DNA of 64,000 bases from Dasyornis broadbenti (lineage: Eukaryota > Chordata > Aves > Passeriformes > Dasyornithidae), in the NCBI GenBank assembly GCA_013397935.1, contig VZRN01000229.1:511343-575342 (forward strand). Direction: 5' to 3'. Made by a program: the position numbers and the translations under genes. The notes beneath the pieces were generated by a model, which did not search any database, was not told the origin of the DNA, and saw nothing but the letters and a program-made list of their open reading frames with translations. The number at the start of each line of letters is the position of its first letter. Within the stretch, counting starts at the first letter, position 1. This document shows, one piece after another, positions 12,601 through 24,878 of this stretch.

Positions 12601-15559
12601 CCAGGCTTTCAAACCACATCCATCACGTCAGCATTCAGGCATCTTAAACTGACAAACAATATTAAAAAAGAAAGTATAGATTATCTCAAGGCAGAATTTT
12701 TATCAGCATCTTTATCATCAACACAGATCAATGTGCCATTTTAATTCACATCTATTTCCACAGAAACAGATGCTTTCATTAAAAGGGCTATGCAAGAGCC
12801 CTTTCAGTATATAGATACTTGCTATAAATGAATTTTACAGTCATGTGTCATGTGAAAATGCACGTGTTCCTTTCCAAGCTTGGATCCTTGATGGGAATAC
12901 AAAGCTGTGGATCAACATTATTAATAGGCAAATTCATCATGAAAGCACATCTCCATTCTGCAAATTGCAACTGTGTCAGAAGTAGAAATATCCTTTGCTG
13001 GTAGTTCTGAAGACAAATGATTTCTCCCAGCAGATATTGAATAGATAAGCCAGGCACTTTCCTGCCCAATCACATCCAAGCATCAGAGATGCTCAAAGAC
13101 ACTTAGGAATAGTGCAATTAAGGTTGAGGAAAGAGCACTTGTTTGGTGTAGTACACCCCCCCAACTGCACTGAACACAGACATAAGGGTGCAAACCAAGC
13201 ATTTAGCAAGTTATGGGTCCAACAGGTCCAAATCCAGAACTGTTGTGGCCTTCTCTAGATACTCCAACATCCAAACAACGCTGGCCTGCAAGACTTCCCC
13301 AAGGCAGCACAGAGCCCCAGCCTGGTCTCAGCCACCCCCCTCACCTTCAAGCTGTGCCACACCAATGTAAGTTAGGCTAAAATCTAACACAAAGAAACAC
13401 AGCCCCCACCCCCAAACAGACCCTGCTGTGGTACTCAAGCACTTGAGGCCAAAGAGAAGATGGAAAACAGGGAAAGTAAAAAGCCATCCTGAAGTGCTGT
13501 GTGCCTGGAATGACTGCTCTGAACCAGCTCCCAATGGCTTTTCTCCATTTGCTGCCAAGCACCTCTAATGCAATCCAGACAGTCAAGGACACAGTCAGAA
13601 TGTTAATATGAAAGCATTAAAATTCCCATTGAAATGGGACCTGTCAAGCTACTTTATGTAACATGATTTATCGTTTCCAAATGTAGTAACAAGGGATTTT
13701 ATTGTACAAGAGCATGTGGTACACAATGGGGCTCCAAGTCCGCATTCCGCACTCGCCAAACTACAATTCCTGACAATGTTTCTGCTGGTACATGGCTGAG
13801 TTACTGGTGTGTGCATGAAAGGGGAGCTGTATGCATTAGAAATTGATGGGGTACAGAATAGACTGAAAATGAGAGCTCTCTGCACTTCCCTGTGCATACC
13901 AAAGAGAGCCAGACACCTCTGACCACTGCTGGCTCACGGAAAGGAGCCCAACTGTCCCCATCCCTCAGAGTTCCTGCACCAGGCAATAAAAATTGACTGT
14001 CAAAAGCTTAAGGAAGCTTTTATTTCCAGTCTCACATGTCAGTCAGATAACTGATGTCTTCTGCAAGTTCAAGGCAGACTGAGAGCACACTGGAAACTGC
14101 TGGGTACGTTTACAGGGCACGGCCTGTGCTTCCTACCCTGCTAAACCCCCAACCCCAACTTCAAAGCGCAGCCTCACACCCACCATCCCCAGGGCTTGCC
14201 ATGTGTAACACAGAGCTGACAGCAAGGCAAGCTGCCCAAGGCCTGTGCTAACAACACCCAGAGGGTTACAATACAGAGCACATACCTGTCACCACAAAGT
14301 TTGTGGATTCCTGTGTCAGTGGCACATTTTCTTACTTCTCCGTTCTACATACCAGCATCTCAAACATAGAAATATTTCAGCTGTCAGCCCACTGGGGATT
14401 TTTTAATGTATTCGCTTTCAGTAGTTTAGATATCCATGTAGTTTTCATTGCAGTTATGTTAACTTTGAGGCAGAGCTGAGTAACACAGTACAGAAAAGCA
14501 GAGATGTTGGCTATATCTACAATGGGAGAGGAATCTCACCGGCTGCCAGTGCAAAGGCAAGGCCAGGATAAATTGGCAGCAGTGTCAAAAAATGTACAGC
14601 TTCATCCTTTTTATTTGGAGCAAACTGCAACAGGTCAACATGCACCCACACAAAATCATGGAGTCAGACCCAGAAGACTGTTTCCATTGTATTTTCTTAC
14701 ATTTCTTACTAACTTCTTCATTGATTGCACTATTAATCTTGGCATCATTCAGTTCAATGTTTTGCTCTGCCCTCTTGCCCTGCCTAAGTCTGGAATTGAT
14801 GTTCAACTAAACTCAAATATGCTTTAAAATTTCTTCATTTAATTAATAAAATACACACCAAGAACGCCTGACTGCCACAGGTCACACAAAGATCTGTGCC
14901 ATCTGTGAGTTATGTTACAAACTTAACTAAACTGATGTGGTCAATTTACTGCATTCCAGGCAGTTGATCCCAGAACCAAGACCCTGGACTACTCTGCTTT
15001 TACAAAGCTACTCAGGATCGATAACGAATTTAGGCCTTCCCCTTCTAGCTCTGCCATTCAGCACCACCAGTAACATTCAAGCTTACTCCAAGTAATAAAA
15101 CCCAAATGGAAATAGGCATTCATGCTATTTCAATCCAGGAGGGATCTGTAATGCAAGTTTTAAAAGGAAAACTATTTTCTATTGGAATTGTGAGAAGTGA
15201 GCAAAAGCCATAATGGAAAACAGCTCTCCCCAGGTGAAGTGGAAGAGGAAGGGGAAAAGCTAGAGAATCAGATGCTACAATTAAGGGACGAACAGTTGGA
15301 ATTTCAAAGAATGTAGCTTATGAACCAAGAGGTCGGGTCATAAAGTGGCTGATGAAGTTCAGTGGACACAGGTAATGAAAGCCCATATCACCTAACATCC
15401 ACAGAAACAGACTCCTGCCACTGTGGCTTAGCAGCCAGATCCTGAGGGTTGCTGTTCCTGAAGCCCCCTTCGTGCTCAGCAGATGTCAGAGAGCACATCA
15501 AGTGTGAGGCATTGGTAGCAGAACAAAACTAGAAGGTATGGTGACACTGCCTGAATCCT

Positions 15560-16475
15560 GAACAGCCCGTGCAGTTCTGGTCCCCAAAGCTCAGTGGTAA
15601 TGTGAGGATATAGACAGGGAACAGGAGGGGATGGGGGAACATGACCACACCAGCACTTTGGCTCACATGAACAGTACACTTTTGAAGCTTCTCTCTCAGT
15701 GCTGTGGCTTCACACGCTGCAAGCTCATTTCAAAGACTTCCTGGGCTGCCTGAACTGGATTCTCCAAGTGGATCTACACAAGGAGACAGCCAGTACCACA
15801 CCAAACGCTAATGAGTACTCAGGACTAGGCTAAAAATCAGCTGAGACAAACTGCTGTGAGATGCAGGCACACAGGCACGGAGACATTCCTTCTACAAACC
15901 CCATCCAAAGCCACCATGCTGTTCGATAACGAGGGCAGAGCCAAAATTGAGAGGAGGTGGTGAATAACTCATTTATGGCAAGACCTAATAAAACTAGGAC
16001 ACTTCACTCTGAGGAAGCTTAGACCAAAGTCTCCTCCATGAGATGGCTCTGGAACAACAGTGGCACAGGAAAGGATGGATAGGGAATTGCTGCTCAGGGG
16101 CTTTTCCTCCATGAAATGAAGGAAACATCCAATAGAATAAGCATGAGGTTGCTCTTCTTCAAAACAGAAGGAGATTTTTGCACCCATTTAAGCAGGAGAA
16201 CTCCCTGTTAAGGAAGACTGTGGATGCTGTAAGTTTATGCAGAAGCTCTACAGATTCATTGGGGAAAAGTCCATCAAGAGCCATTAAATGCAGACAGCAA
16301 TGCCAGCTCTGGGAGCACCTGAGCTGCAGACTGCCAGCACTGGGGGGATACTTCGGGTAAGATAAATTACAGAGCTCCCTTGTTCCTGTCCTTCCACTTG
16401 CAGGATCCACTACTGACCACTGTCTGACAGGATGCTGGCCTTGATGTACAAGATTTAGTCTGACCAAACTGGACT
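15560..16475 (+). mobile_element. Probable very old, degenerate CR1-like LINE
   Basis: Three short blocks lie in the expected order on the plus strand. GTGCAGTTCTGGTCCCCA (15569-15586) is the conserved CR1 segment encoding V-Q-F-W-S/A-P. CTAGGACACTTCACTCTGAGGAAG (near 15995-16018) resembles the segment encoding LGLFSLEK. GACAGGATGCTGGCC...GTCTGACC (near 16429-16464) resembles the 3' end of older reptilian CR1 subfamilies. The sequence between them is not recognisable. Each block alone is weak; the shared order and orientation are what suggest an ancient copy. Confidence 0.35.
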
Positions 16476-19134
16476 GCTCTTGAAAATGGCAAGAGAAGTC
16501 ATGCTAGATGACAAAGGAAATAATACACACACCTTTCTAAGAAAAAGAGGACTCAAACTTCTGTAACAAATTACTGAACAAGCAAATCTTGCCCTTCTTT
16601 TAAGGGTATAATCACAGGATTCATCACCATGCCAGCAGATGCAATAGGCAAAGAGATGCTAGAATTCAGTTATTGCCAAAAATTGTTATTCAGCCAAAAA
16701 CTTGTGCCACACTCCGTGACACAGCCACCAATGCTTGCAGACTTACAGACCCTCAAAGACAAGCACAGAGAAACAGTAAAACCCTGGGTCCAAACCACTA
16801 AACTTTAAGTTATAAACTACCTAGAAAACAGTCTTGTTATTGCCAGAGATCAGAAAGAAAGCCCAAAAGCTGAAGGAAGTCCCTGAAGAGAAGGCATTTA
16901 AAGCTAAAAGGGAATCTGCCTCATGACAGTTACTGTGCTTCCGCCTTTCCAGCATATTCCTAATCCAATCTTCTCTGAATTTTTACACTTGGCCAATAAA
17001 TACCTTTTACTCTAGCACTTGGATAGGATTTATGATATACTGCAAGTGCTGTGCAATTAACAGATTTAATGACCAATTCACTTCCTCCTTCAAAGGGAGA
17101 CTGGAGGAAAGCATCCCAGGAGCTGTGGCTGTGGGTATATCATACATATACATGAAATAACATTTCCTCTGCCACTACTCTAAGTCAGCACATCCCTACT
17201 CTTCCTGCAGATGTATCAAACCATTTCCACTGTTTAGATTACCAACTATTAGTCATTCTTCAGCTTAATCACAGAGGGGTTTACAGTATGGATTTTTACA
17301 CACCATCCCACATTTTCACCATAATTTATCAATTGCTTTTTCCACTCCATTTCACTGAATTTCTAATCTCATTTCCCCAACTACACTGTCTACAATCGTA
17401 ACATAGCAGTAACTTTAAAAAATTCAGTATGCTCCACTAATTTCACAATGTGTTAAAGAAGATAACAGAGGGAATACATTCTTTCCATCTCAGCATGATT
17501 ACTTTAACTTGCCTATCAGAGACAAAAGCACATGGCTGAGGAGGAGGACAGGAATTTCTATGAGAGGAAGCCAAAGCTCCGCACTCTCACATGGGTATTG
17601 ACCAGCTTTCAATGAGACAAATGCCACCAACTCCTACATGCAAGACCGAGCATTTACCTCTTGCACATGTTTAATTACCCTTTGGTGGCTGCTCTATTTG
17701 GAATCGTGCTGACACGGCTCCATCCAATCCAGCAGCACATTCGAGGGATTATTGCTGATGTTTCATAGACTTATAAAACACACTGCTCAAAGGAGTTTTG
17801 AGTGGCATAACTCTGTGCTTTGCTTCCCAGCTGCAGCCTGAAGTTCTACAAAATGTCAATGCTGAGCACAAGCTACTTTCACAAGCAATTAAGACAGACT
17901 ACATGAATACCTAGCTCAGCCCGCAGGCTACATCAGACTTGCCTTTCAGTTTTGTTCAATTACTTTGCCCTTCTCTTTGGTAAACAGAAATCCTTGTTTT
18001 CCTTTCTCTCTACCACACGGTGCATCTGTTCTCCAAATTCCACCACCCCAACCAACACGTGGCAGCCTTTGGACCAGTTTTACTCTATGCTGAAGTCACT
18101 TTGGCCAAAAGATTTGAAGGTACGGTACCTAATGCAGCAAGGTTCCTAAATAAGCATTACAGTCTAAAAAAAAAAAAAAGCATCTCTGAACTCAGCTGCA
18201 CCTCAAACAAGTTCAAAAGCATAAATAAGACTGCACCTTCTCCCATTAAGATTTCTTTAGACAGTTTTACTTGCCACAGTGCTACAAGCCATAGTTTGCT
18301 TAAGTTGTTGCCATTTCTGGAACTTTATTTCCAAAAATCAGCTTTAACAGTATTGAAGTTTAACAACTACATATAGTCTAGTCTATAATCTTACAATACC
18401 CTGATCTCACCTCTTAACAGCAAGTTCCTCAGATTAAAACTCACTGGAACAAGAGCAAAGGGGCAATGGAAGGGAAGGAAGTCCAATATTGCATCACGAT
18501 GCCCCCAAATGCAGAAGCTCATCTACATGACATGACACTTACTCCAACCACAGAAACACTCTCAGGCTTCAAATACTGTGTGCACATTCAGTGCCTAAAC
18601 ACTGGAAAAGAACTGCTCAGAGCCCAATATTTAGACCAAACTGCTTTCATGATTTTTTACTACATATTTAACTTCAGACATCACTTCTACTCAAACTGAG
18701 TAGCGACAATAATCAACTTGATTCTGACAATTTATGCTTTCAGCTATAAAGATGACGCAGTTAAAGTTTCCAAGAGTCAACAGAAGTGAAACAGAACTTT
18801 TTGCATAAGCCCAGTTACCTTATGTAAACTGAGGTTTGAATTTCTAGACAAACCAATATTAACAGTCATAAAATAAAAGCAGTGCCAAAGGGTTAATACT
18901 ATGATGATAATACTTGTTTGGAAGACAGCAGATCAATTTTAAGGTAAGTATCACTGATGATTTAAGTAGGTTTCATCCCACCTCATGACAAACCTTTTAG
19001 GACCCCCTGTTACTGTTCAGATTCTGTTTGGAACAGAACCAACCAGCTTTGAGGAACAGCTTCAATTCTGTATTTTAGCTGATCATGTGGAATTAAACCC
19101 CCTCAAACTGAGCAAGCAGAGCAGGGGTACTCAC

Positions 19135-19338
19135 GTTGCCCATGTACTCGGAGAGGAGGTCCTGCAGGGCCTGTCGCACCGCATTACACTCGGCCACGAT
19201 GCGCTCACGGCGGTCGTCGCGCGTGCAGGACGAGTCTGCCATCAGGGCCGCTCCACTAATGATGCTCTCCAGCCGCTCCTCCAGGGATGGCCGGAATCGC
19301 TCCTCACTGAACGTCGAGGGATCCACGATAATTTGTTT
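19135..19338 (-). CDS. CTNNA1: CTNNA1 exon 7 (residues 286-353, vinculin-binding region)
   Basis: This 204-base exon of alpha-E-catenin encodes 68 residues, from KQIIVDPSTFSEER to LQDLLSEYMGN. The acceptor is TTTTGCTAG before AAACAAATT, the donor is AAC followed by GTGAGT, and both ends are phase 0. It encodes the first part of the M domain. Under tension this region unfolds and its helix binds the vinculin head, linking cadherin-catenin complexes to actin. The leucine shown in mammals to be essential for vinculin binding (human L344) is present as codon CTG at 19165-19167, numbered 343 here because of a one-residue deletion in exon 6. The sequence is almost identical to the mammalian one; STF replaces the LSF I recall in human. 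CTNNA2 shares most of this exon, but its next residues are MNN rather than MGN, and exons 4-6 settle the paralogue. Confidence 0.97.
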
Positions 19339-21891
19339 CTAGCAAAAGAAAAAGTTCTGCAAATCAGTCACCAGCCCAATCAGCGTGTTACCGTTAAGTC
19401 ATCCACACAATCAACACTTGGAGCAACCCCCTGATCAGGCATTAAGAGGCAAACGACACCATTTTGGCACTGAGGAGGATTTTCATGAGTAGTTTTGTAC
19501 AATTACTAAGAGGTTTCCCAGCAGATTATATTGCTACTCATTTCTTGTGCCGCTTTGACAGCTAAATAAAACTTGGCCACAGGAAGCCTCGTTACATGAA
19601 TGGCAAAAATCAAATGTGCCAGCAAAAATAAGGTTCAAAGTACAGAACTCTTTCTAACTACATGTCAATCTGGACATGCCTTCACTAGTTAACTCGTCAG
19701 ATGTAATTATCCCATCATGAACAAGAAAAACTACCAAAATTAGCGCTTCGTATTGTGTTCTGTTGCCCTACTTTGTACAGTCTTTCTTCTCTTCAATGTT
19801 AGGCAGGTAAATACAACTGCATTCTCAAAAGTTCTCCAAGTGAAAAATAAACACAAAGGTTTCAAACAGGACAGAAATCAATTTCTTCACGGCAGAAAAT
19901 TATCACAAGTTTCTCTTGCCAGAGTGTTAGTAAGTACAACTCATACCAAGAGACTCAAGGCTGAAACAGCAGCACTGATGTGTCTGCTCTCAAGGGGCCA
20001 ACACCACCACCCATGGAAGTTCCCCAAGAAGAAGCTGCACAGTATTTATCACCTTTGAGTATTTTCAGCTGATTTGTCTAAACAGGTCTGTAATTTATTA
20101 AAGAAAAATTATTTCACCATTTCAAGGTTTGCTGGCTTACTTAGGTTTGGCTGGGTTATTTCAGGGGTGGAATTTGTTAATTCTAAAACAAGCCCCAAAG
20201 CTTTTTGAAATGGGAATTTTCTCAGTCAGTTTGTACTCAAGCTAACCTCAGCAGCCAGGTCACAGCCACCTCCTCCTGCCAGCCAGCACATTCGATATCC
20301 CTACGGAGTAACCACGCAGCCATCACAGCAGGGTGGGAACATGGCATATGCTCTCCAAGATATTTTCTCCTCATTTTTACTGAAACTTTTAGCCACTGGC
20401 TAATACAATGGTAGTGTGCTACTACTCCAGAACTGCACCATCAAAAAAGAGAGATAACAATCAGCTTGTTATCTTCTGGTAGCCATTTAATATTTTACCA
20501 TCACTGGAGTATCTGGGGGCATGTGTGCTCAAAGCCTCTATTACAGGAGCGTAATAACACTCAAGCAGTAGCAGGAAATGAAGTGCAGGGATAACATCTG
20601 CCAAGAACCTCAACACATTTGTTTTGTCAGCCTCCTTTGGCAGGGATGAGACGATGAAGCTATCGTGAAGCTGGCCTGCTGATCAGGCACTGCTGCTATT
20701 AGAGAGCCTCACCAAGTGGAATTAAGAGCTCAAATAGCTTCATGTGAACTGCAACACTCAAGAAGTAGTCTGCAGCCGTATATTGGAGAGTTTGTATAGT
20801 AAAATAGGCTGATATATCAGAAATCCCATTAGCTGGTTTGAGCTACGCAAGCCAATTCACAAACCTGAACTGAATTGTTTCATTTGCAGACCCTGACACA
20901 GTGCTGTTGCTGCAGGGCTGCCTTCCCCTCCCACAGACACCTGTGAGAAGCTGCAGCCCCTCGGGGCTAACCTGAGGCACACTCCTAAGGCTTACTGAGC
21001 ATCTGATGGAATTTCAGAAAGGCAAACTCAAAACTGAAATCGGATAACAAGAGGATGTCATGGCTGTCTTGATCTTTGTATCTAAGAGATCACAGGGAAA
21101 GGCTTCCCACCAGTCAAAGGGAGAACTCAAACAGAACTTTATCCTGGTAAAATACTCATGGCAGAAAGGGAGGAACAAGAGTGGTAAGAGCTAAAGGAGA
21201 AGGTGAGCAAAATCTGGCAAAACCACAACTATTAAATGCCTTTTGAGTGATGGCTTTGCAATATTAAATAAAGTTCTAGAGTGAGATAGTGCTACAGTGT
21301 TTAAAATTCAGAGGCTGAATCAGGTAGACACTGAATCCTGGCTTCAAAATGAAAGCGATCTCAGTAAAAATGCATGGCTGTCCTCTGCAACGTGCTGAAT
21401 GCAAGATAAAGAACATGACAGATCAGTACAACATATCAGTGTGAAACGACTCCATTTCCAACCAAAGATCATATTAAAACTTCCCACTTCATGTTCCTCT
21501 CAATAGGTAGTTTCAGCAATTCCAAATACATTATTCACTTTTAATAAATCACTTCTGTCACCTCCAAGAATACATTACATAAATATATTATGAAATAATC
21601 AATTTCAAATAAACCATCTAATGTAGCAGTAGGCTAACTGCTATTTCAGAGCTAGTTTAACTTGACAGCCTTCCATCACTAGGAACCACATATATAACTT
21701 TCTATATTCCATCAATCCTAGTTTGGAAAACGACTTTTTTAAAAAAAAGTCTACTTTGCCTACAACTTGCTGTACTTCAGTAGAAAATGATCTTCCAGGC
21801 AATATCAATAAAAGCAAACCATGGCAAACAAACCAGGTGAACAAACAGGAGGGCTAGAGAGGCGGTTTTTTCCAGAAAGATTCAAACTCAC
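19339..21891 (-). other. CTNNA1: CTNNA1 intron 6
   Basis: This 2,553-base intron has a GTGAGT donor (plus-strand ACTCAC, 21886-21891) and a TTTTGCTAG acceptor (minus strand, just above 19338). I recognise no repeat or gene in it. A short A/T palindrome (GACTTTTTT, two A, AAAAAAGTC) lies at 21732-21751 and looks like low-complexity sequence. Confidence 0.9.
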
Positions 21892-22158
21892 ATCAAAGTT
21901 GTTGAGGGCATAGGCCAGCTCTCCACCCCCGCCCTGCTGCTGGGCAGCATCGTCCGAGGCGGTGGCCTGGGCAGCGTTGGAGATGCCACTGACTGCCTGC
22001 TGCAGCTGTTTGTAGATCAGGTCCCTGTTGGCTTTGTAGGCAGCAACGTCAGGGTGCTGCAGGCAGGCCTGGGACGCTGTGTACAGGATGGGCACGTTCT
22101 TCTGCAGGATTCCTCTGGCTGCTGCCATCTGATCACGGTGACCCACATCTTTCAATTC
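21892..22158 (-). CDS. CTNNA1: CTNNA1 exon 6 (residues 197-285, end of N domain and linker)
   Basis: This 267-base exon encodes 89 residues, from ELKDVGHRDQMAAARG to LAYALNNFD. The acceptor reads TTGTAACAG before GAATTG and the donor reads GAT followed by GTGAGT; both ends are phase 0. The segment NVPILYTASQACLQHPD, with VAAYKANRDLIYKQLQQAV after it, is specific to alpha-E-catenin and excludes CTNNA2 and CTNNA3. The exon supplies the last helices of the N domain (homodimerisation and beta-catenin binding) and the flexible linker into the M domain. The linker reads AAQQQGGGGE here, with four glycines; I recall five in mammals, which explains 89 rather than 90 residues. The glycine codons are GGC GGG GGT GGA. 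Confidence 0.97.
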
Positions 22159-23988
22159 CTGTTACAATAATTAAAGGGGGAAAAAAAGCATTTGATAGCA
22201 TTCCCCACATTCAACATCCATGCACTGTCTCTCTGCATCTTCAAAGGACAGGCAGGTTCTTTGCCTCAAATCTGCTCAAATGTATCTGCTGACTGAGTAT
22301 TCCTATCCTTAAGGGCTCAACTAATTGCAAAACATGACAGCTTCATAAAGTCAAAAAACAACAACACTGCAGGGCAATTCACAACACCACAATTCAAAAT
22401 CTGACATTGGATTTTTGTTCCTCTGCAGCAGAGGACCTACATTTTGAAAGCTGTCCTGTCTTGCACTTGCAGATGAGAAGCAAGATCATCTTTAATTTAC
22501 ACTCCCAGACTCGCAACCAGAATGTTTTCTTTAATCACACCTAGAAGAGGCATTTACTCTCCTCAAGAGACTCAGGTACTTAATTTCAGAAGAACAAATA
22601 TATCATCTCATTCAACTTCTTGTTCACCTCCAATGAGACAAAATTAATCCAATGACTGTAATTACCACTAATTCAAGATTAGTGAGCAAGTCCATAAGTC
22701 TTTTCCCAAACACTCTGTACTGCAATTCCCTAAAGCACCATCACCTCCGTTTTGGAACAGAAGCACCATGATCAGATAAAGCTTCTGAGTCCAGCACAAG
22801 CAGTAAGTTTATAAAAGGAGGAACAACCACAGTTATTAGCAGCATCATAATTTTAAAGTTACCTCTTAAATCTAACAAAGAAGCAGTGAAAATGAAGACA
22901 AGGACTGCCTTACTGAGAAAAGGGAACAAAAACTGTTAGACTCTCCAAAATGAATAGGCAATATGTGACCTCTGTAAGGTACACACCAAGCAGGGAGGGC
23001 ACTCCAGGCAGGCATAGAGATTTACAGATTTTGTACAACCACTTCCCATAGTGTGGAACAATCCATCACAAAGCAGTTTAAGAGCATTTATTGCTTTGCC
23101 ATCACAACCCTACTCCCATTTACTGCAATCAGATTTGAGATACATAACCAACTGGCAATCCCTTTTTGACTGTACCCAGCTTATTTTCTAAGACAAATCT
23201 GTGCAAAAAAACCCAAGCAGTGTCAGAGGTGCATAAACAGTTTTGGTTTGTACATATCAGCAAAACAAAGAGGCAAGAAGAGCTCTAAAAGAATTATGCT
23301 ATTCCTGATAAGTTAAACTGCCCACACCTCTGCTTTCTTTTGAAAGCTCAACTGCACAAGAATGAGTCACACCAGTGCTGTTGAACAAAACAAATTTCAC
23401 ATGCAATTTAAGGTTAAACACAAGCTACCCAAACATGGAACACACCCATAACAAACAGGAATTTAAACCCCTTCTCCAATGAACATTTCAGTGCAAGACC
23501 AATATCACCACTCACTTCCTTGGGAAGTTGTAGTTGTGCCCAGCCATGACTTTTGCTCCCTCTGTACACGGACATGTTCAGTTCGTCTGTGTGAACCACA
23601 ACAGCAATGTGGTCTAGTGGAGAGTGCCCCAGGACTGGCACACATCTCAGCTCCCTGTCCTTACCCACACTTGCACTGCTACAAAATGGGAAGTGAAGCT
23701 CTTGGGGAGCAGCATTTCATTAAGGGACTAAAACATTGACATAAACAAATGCTACTAAGAACAAATTCCATCAGAAGCAGCACTCTTACAGCCAAGCAGA
23801 CTTTTCTTGCTTACCAGGCAAGCTCAGAGTTCCTAAATATGGCAGAGTGTAACACAAAGTACTCACCAATAATGTAAAAAAGCTAAGTAAAAAGTATTAA
23901 CAGAATAGGCACTGTCCAAGAGCAGCAAGGCTGCCTTATTTTGAAAAAGAAGAAATAATATGCAGAAGAAAGAATTGCCACACTATAC
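22159..23988 (-). other. CTNNA1: CTNNA1 intron 5
   Basis: This 1,830-base intron has a GTATAG donor (plus-strand CTATAC, 23983-23988), which is weaker than the others, and an acceptor ending TTGTAACAG. It contains a probable MIR-like SINE at 23609-23692. Nothing else is recognised in it. Confidence 0.9.
23609..23692 (+). mobile_element. MIR-like, tRNA-derived SINE relic
   Basis: The segment begins GTGGTCTAGTGGAGAGTGCC, which resembles a tRNA-type box A, and continues AGGACTGGCACACATCTCAG. It then has CTGTCCTTACCCACACTTGC and finally ACAAAATGGG. These blocks are in the order of the amniote MIR/CORE SINEs (box A, GGACT-GGAGTC, a CTGCCACTT region, CTGTAAAATGGG). Spacing is compressed and divergence is high. 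It is not a functional tRNA: no acceptor stem or anticodon arm can be folded. The assignment is from remembered consensus only. Confidence 0.5.
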
Positions 23989-24108
23989 CTGTTGTCTTTT
24001 GGCTGCCATTATGTTAAGTTTGTCCACTTCTGGTTTGAGGGCTTTGTATTGGATACCCAAGTCCTGCTCTGTGCCAGCATTTCTTAGTTTCAAGATACCA
24101 TCTTCCAC
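23989..24108 (-). CDS. CTNNA1: CTNNA1 exon 5 (residues 157-196)
   Basis: This 120-base exon encodes 40 residues, from VEDGILKLRNAGTEQD to LNIMAAKRQQ. The acceptor reads CATTCTTTTAG before GTGGAAG and the donor reads CAACAG followed by GTATAG; both ends are phase 0. It forms part of the helical N domain. The VEDGILKLRNAG segment is diagnostic for alpha-E-catenin; the neural and T paralogues differ strongly here. There is one substitution against the mammalian sequence as I recall it (T for N at NEQD). The exon is too short and too interrupted to stand out as a long open frame, and I located it by translation and splice sites. Confidence 0.97.
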
Positions 24109-24878
24109 CTAAAAGAATGTATATTCACATATTTTTGCAAGAGTACAGTCCACAGGTCAGGAAGTAATTCAGAATGTATTTCAGAGCAGACAGAGAAAGC
24201 AATCTACCTCTGCCCTCTTATTTTTTGGAGAGAGAGACACTTTAAAGGCTAATAGTATACAGTGCTTAGCTACTATTCCATAGTCACCAGCTACCAGAGA
24301 CAGCAAAGCACACACATCTGAAAGAACACGAAGGAGTCCAGGGCCCTGGCAGAGCCATGGCAGAGGCCAAAGGGCACAAGGAGAGTCCTCAAAGCTTGTT
24401 TGCAAAGGAAGACCCAGCATACAATGTCATTTCACTTCAAATTCTGCACAAACCACTCACCCACCCTGTTGCTCATGGGAAGAAAAGGCTTCCTCAAGTA
24501 TTCCACTTTCATTTTACTTAGCCTGTCAAAGCTGCTCATGCCTAGTAGCTGCAATGGAGTACTGGTTATAAGAAAGCCAAATTACTTCTGTAAGATGAAA
24601 GTGCTAGCTATCACCTGCAGCTGCAGACCAGGGCTCAGTTAGTTTCTGTACTAAAAGTTCAGAACATAGTGCAACTCAATGTCAAAAGCTACTGACAGTG
24701 AGTATAAAAGTGAGTGACACACACCCACTGCACATATTCTGCTGAGAGGAAAAACCCCAAGACCCTCCCCACTGCAGAAGGGAGCCGCTGCCAGCGCACA
24801 CCCTACAGGGTCACACGCACAGCAAGCATCTGGCAGAGCACCCCTGGTGTGCCAGGCACAGCACAGACCCACACTTAC
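24109..24878 (-). other. CTNNA1: CTNNA1 intron 4
   Basis: This is the shortest intron in the window, at 770 bases. It has a GTAAGT donor (plus-strand ACTTAC, 24873-24878) and the acceptor TTCTTTTAG. I recognise no repeat or RNA gene in it. Confidence 0.92.

Larger units (their letters stand above)
1..19134 (-). other. CTNNA1: CTNNA1 intron 7 (5' part, continues beyond the window)
   Basis: This is the sequence downstream of exon 7 on the minus strand. It begins with a consensus GTGAGT donor (plus-strand ACTCAC, 19129-19134), and no exon 8 acceptor or coding block is seen before position 1, so the intron exceeds 19 kb. It holds a CR1 tail at 460-597, a large CR1 at 1350-3866, minus-strand CR1 pieces at 4598-4740 and 6104-6616, and a probable very old CR1 at about 15560-16475. 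A run of 14 A lies at 18166-18179. I see no gene, RNA or recognised repeat in 1-459, 598-1349, 3867-4597, 4741-6103, 6617-15559 or 16476-19134. The 598-700 segment is C-rich and simple. In mammals this intron carries the nested gene LRRTM2 on the opposite strand; no leucine-rich-repeat frame is visible in this part. Confidence 0.85.

Noticed and set aside
21732..21751. Palindrome GACTTTTTT-AA-AAAAAAGTC
   Set aside because: It consists almost entirely of T and A runs, so it is readily explained as low-complexity sequence.
23609..23640. tRNA gene suggested by GTGGTCTAGTGG
   Set aside because: Only a box A-like word is present. The acceptor stem, anticodon arm and box B in tRNA spacing are missing, so it fits a SINE relic better.
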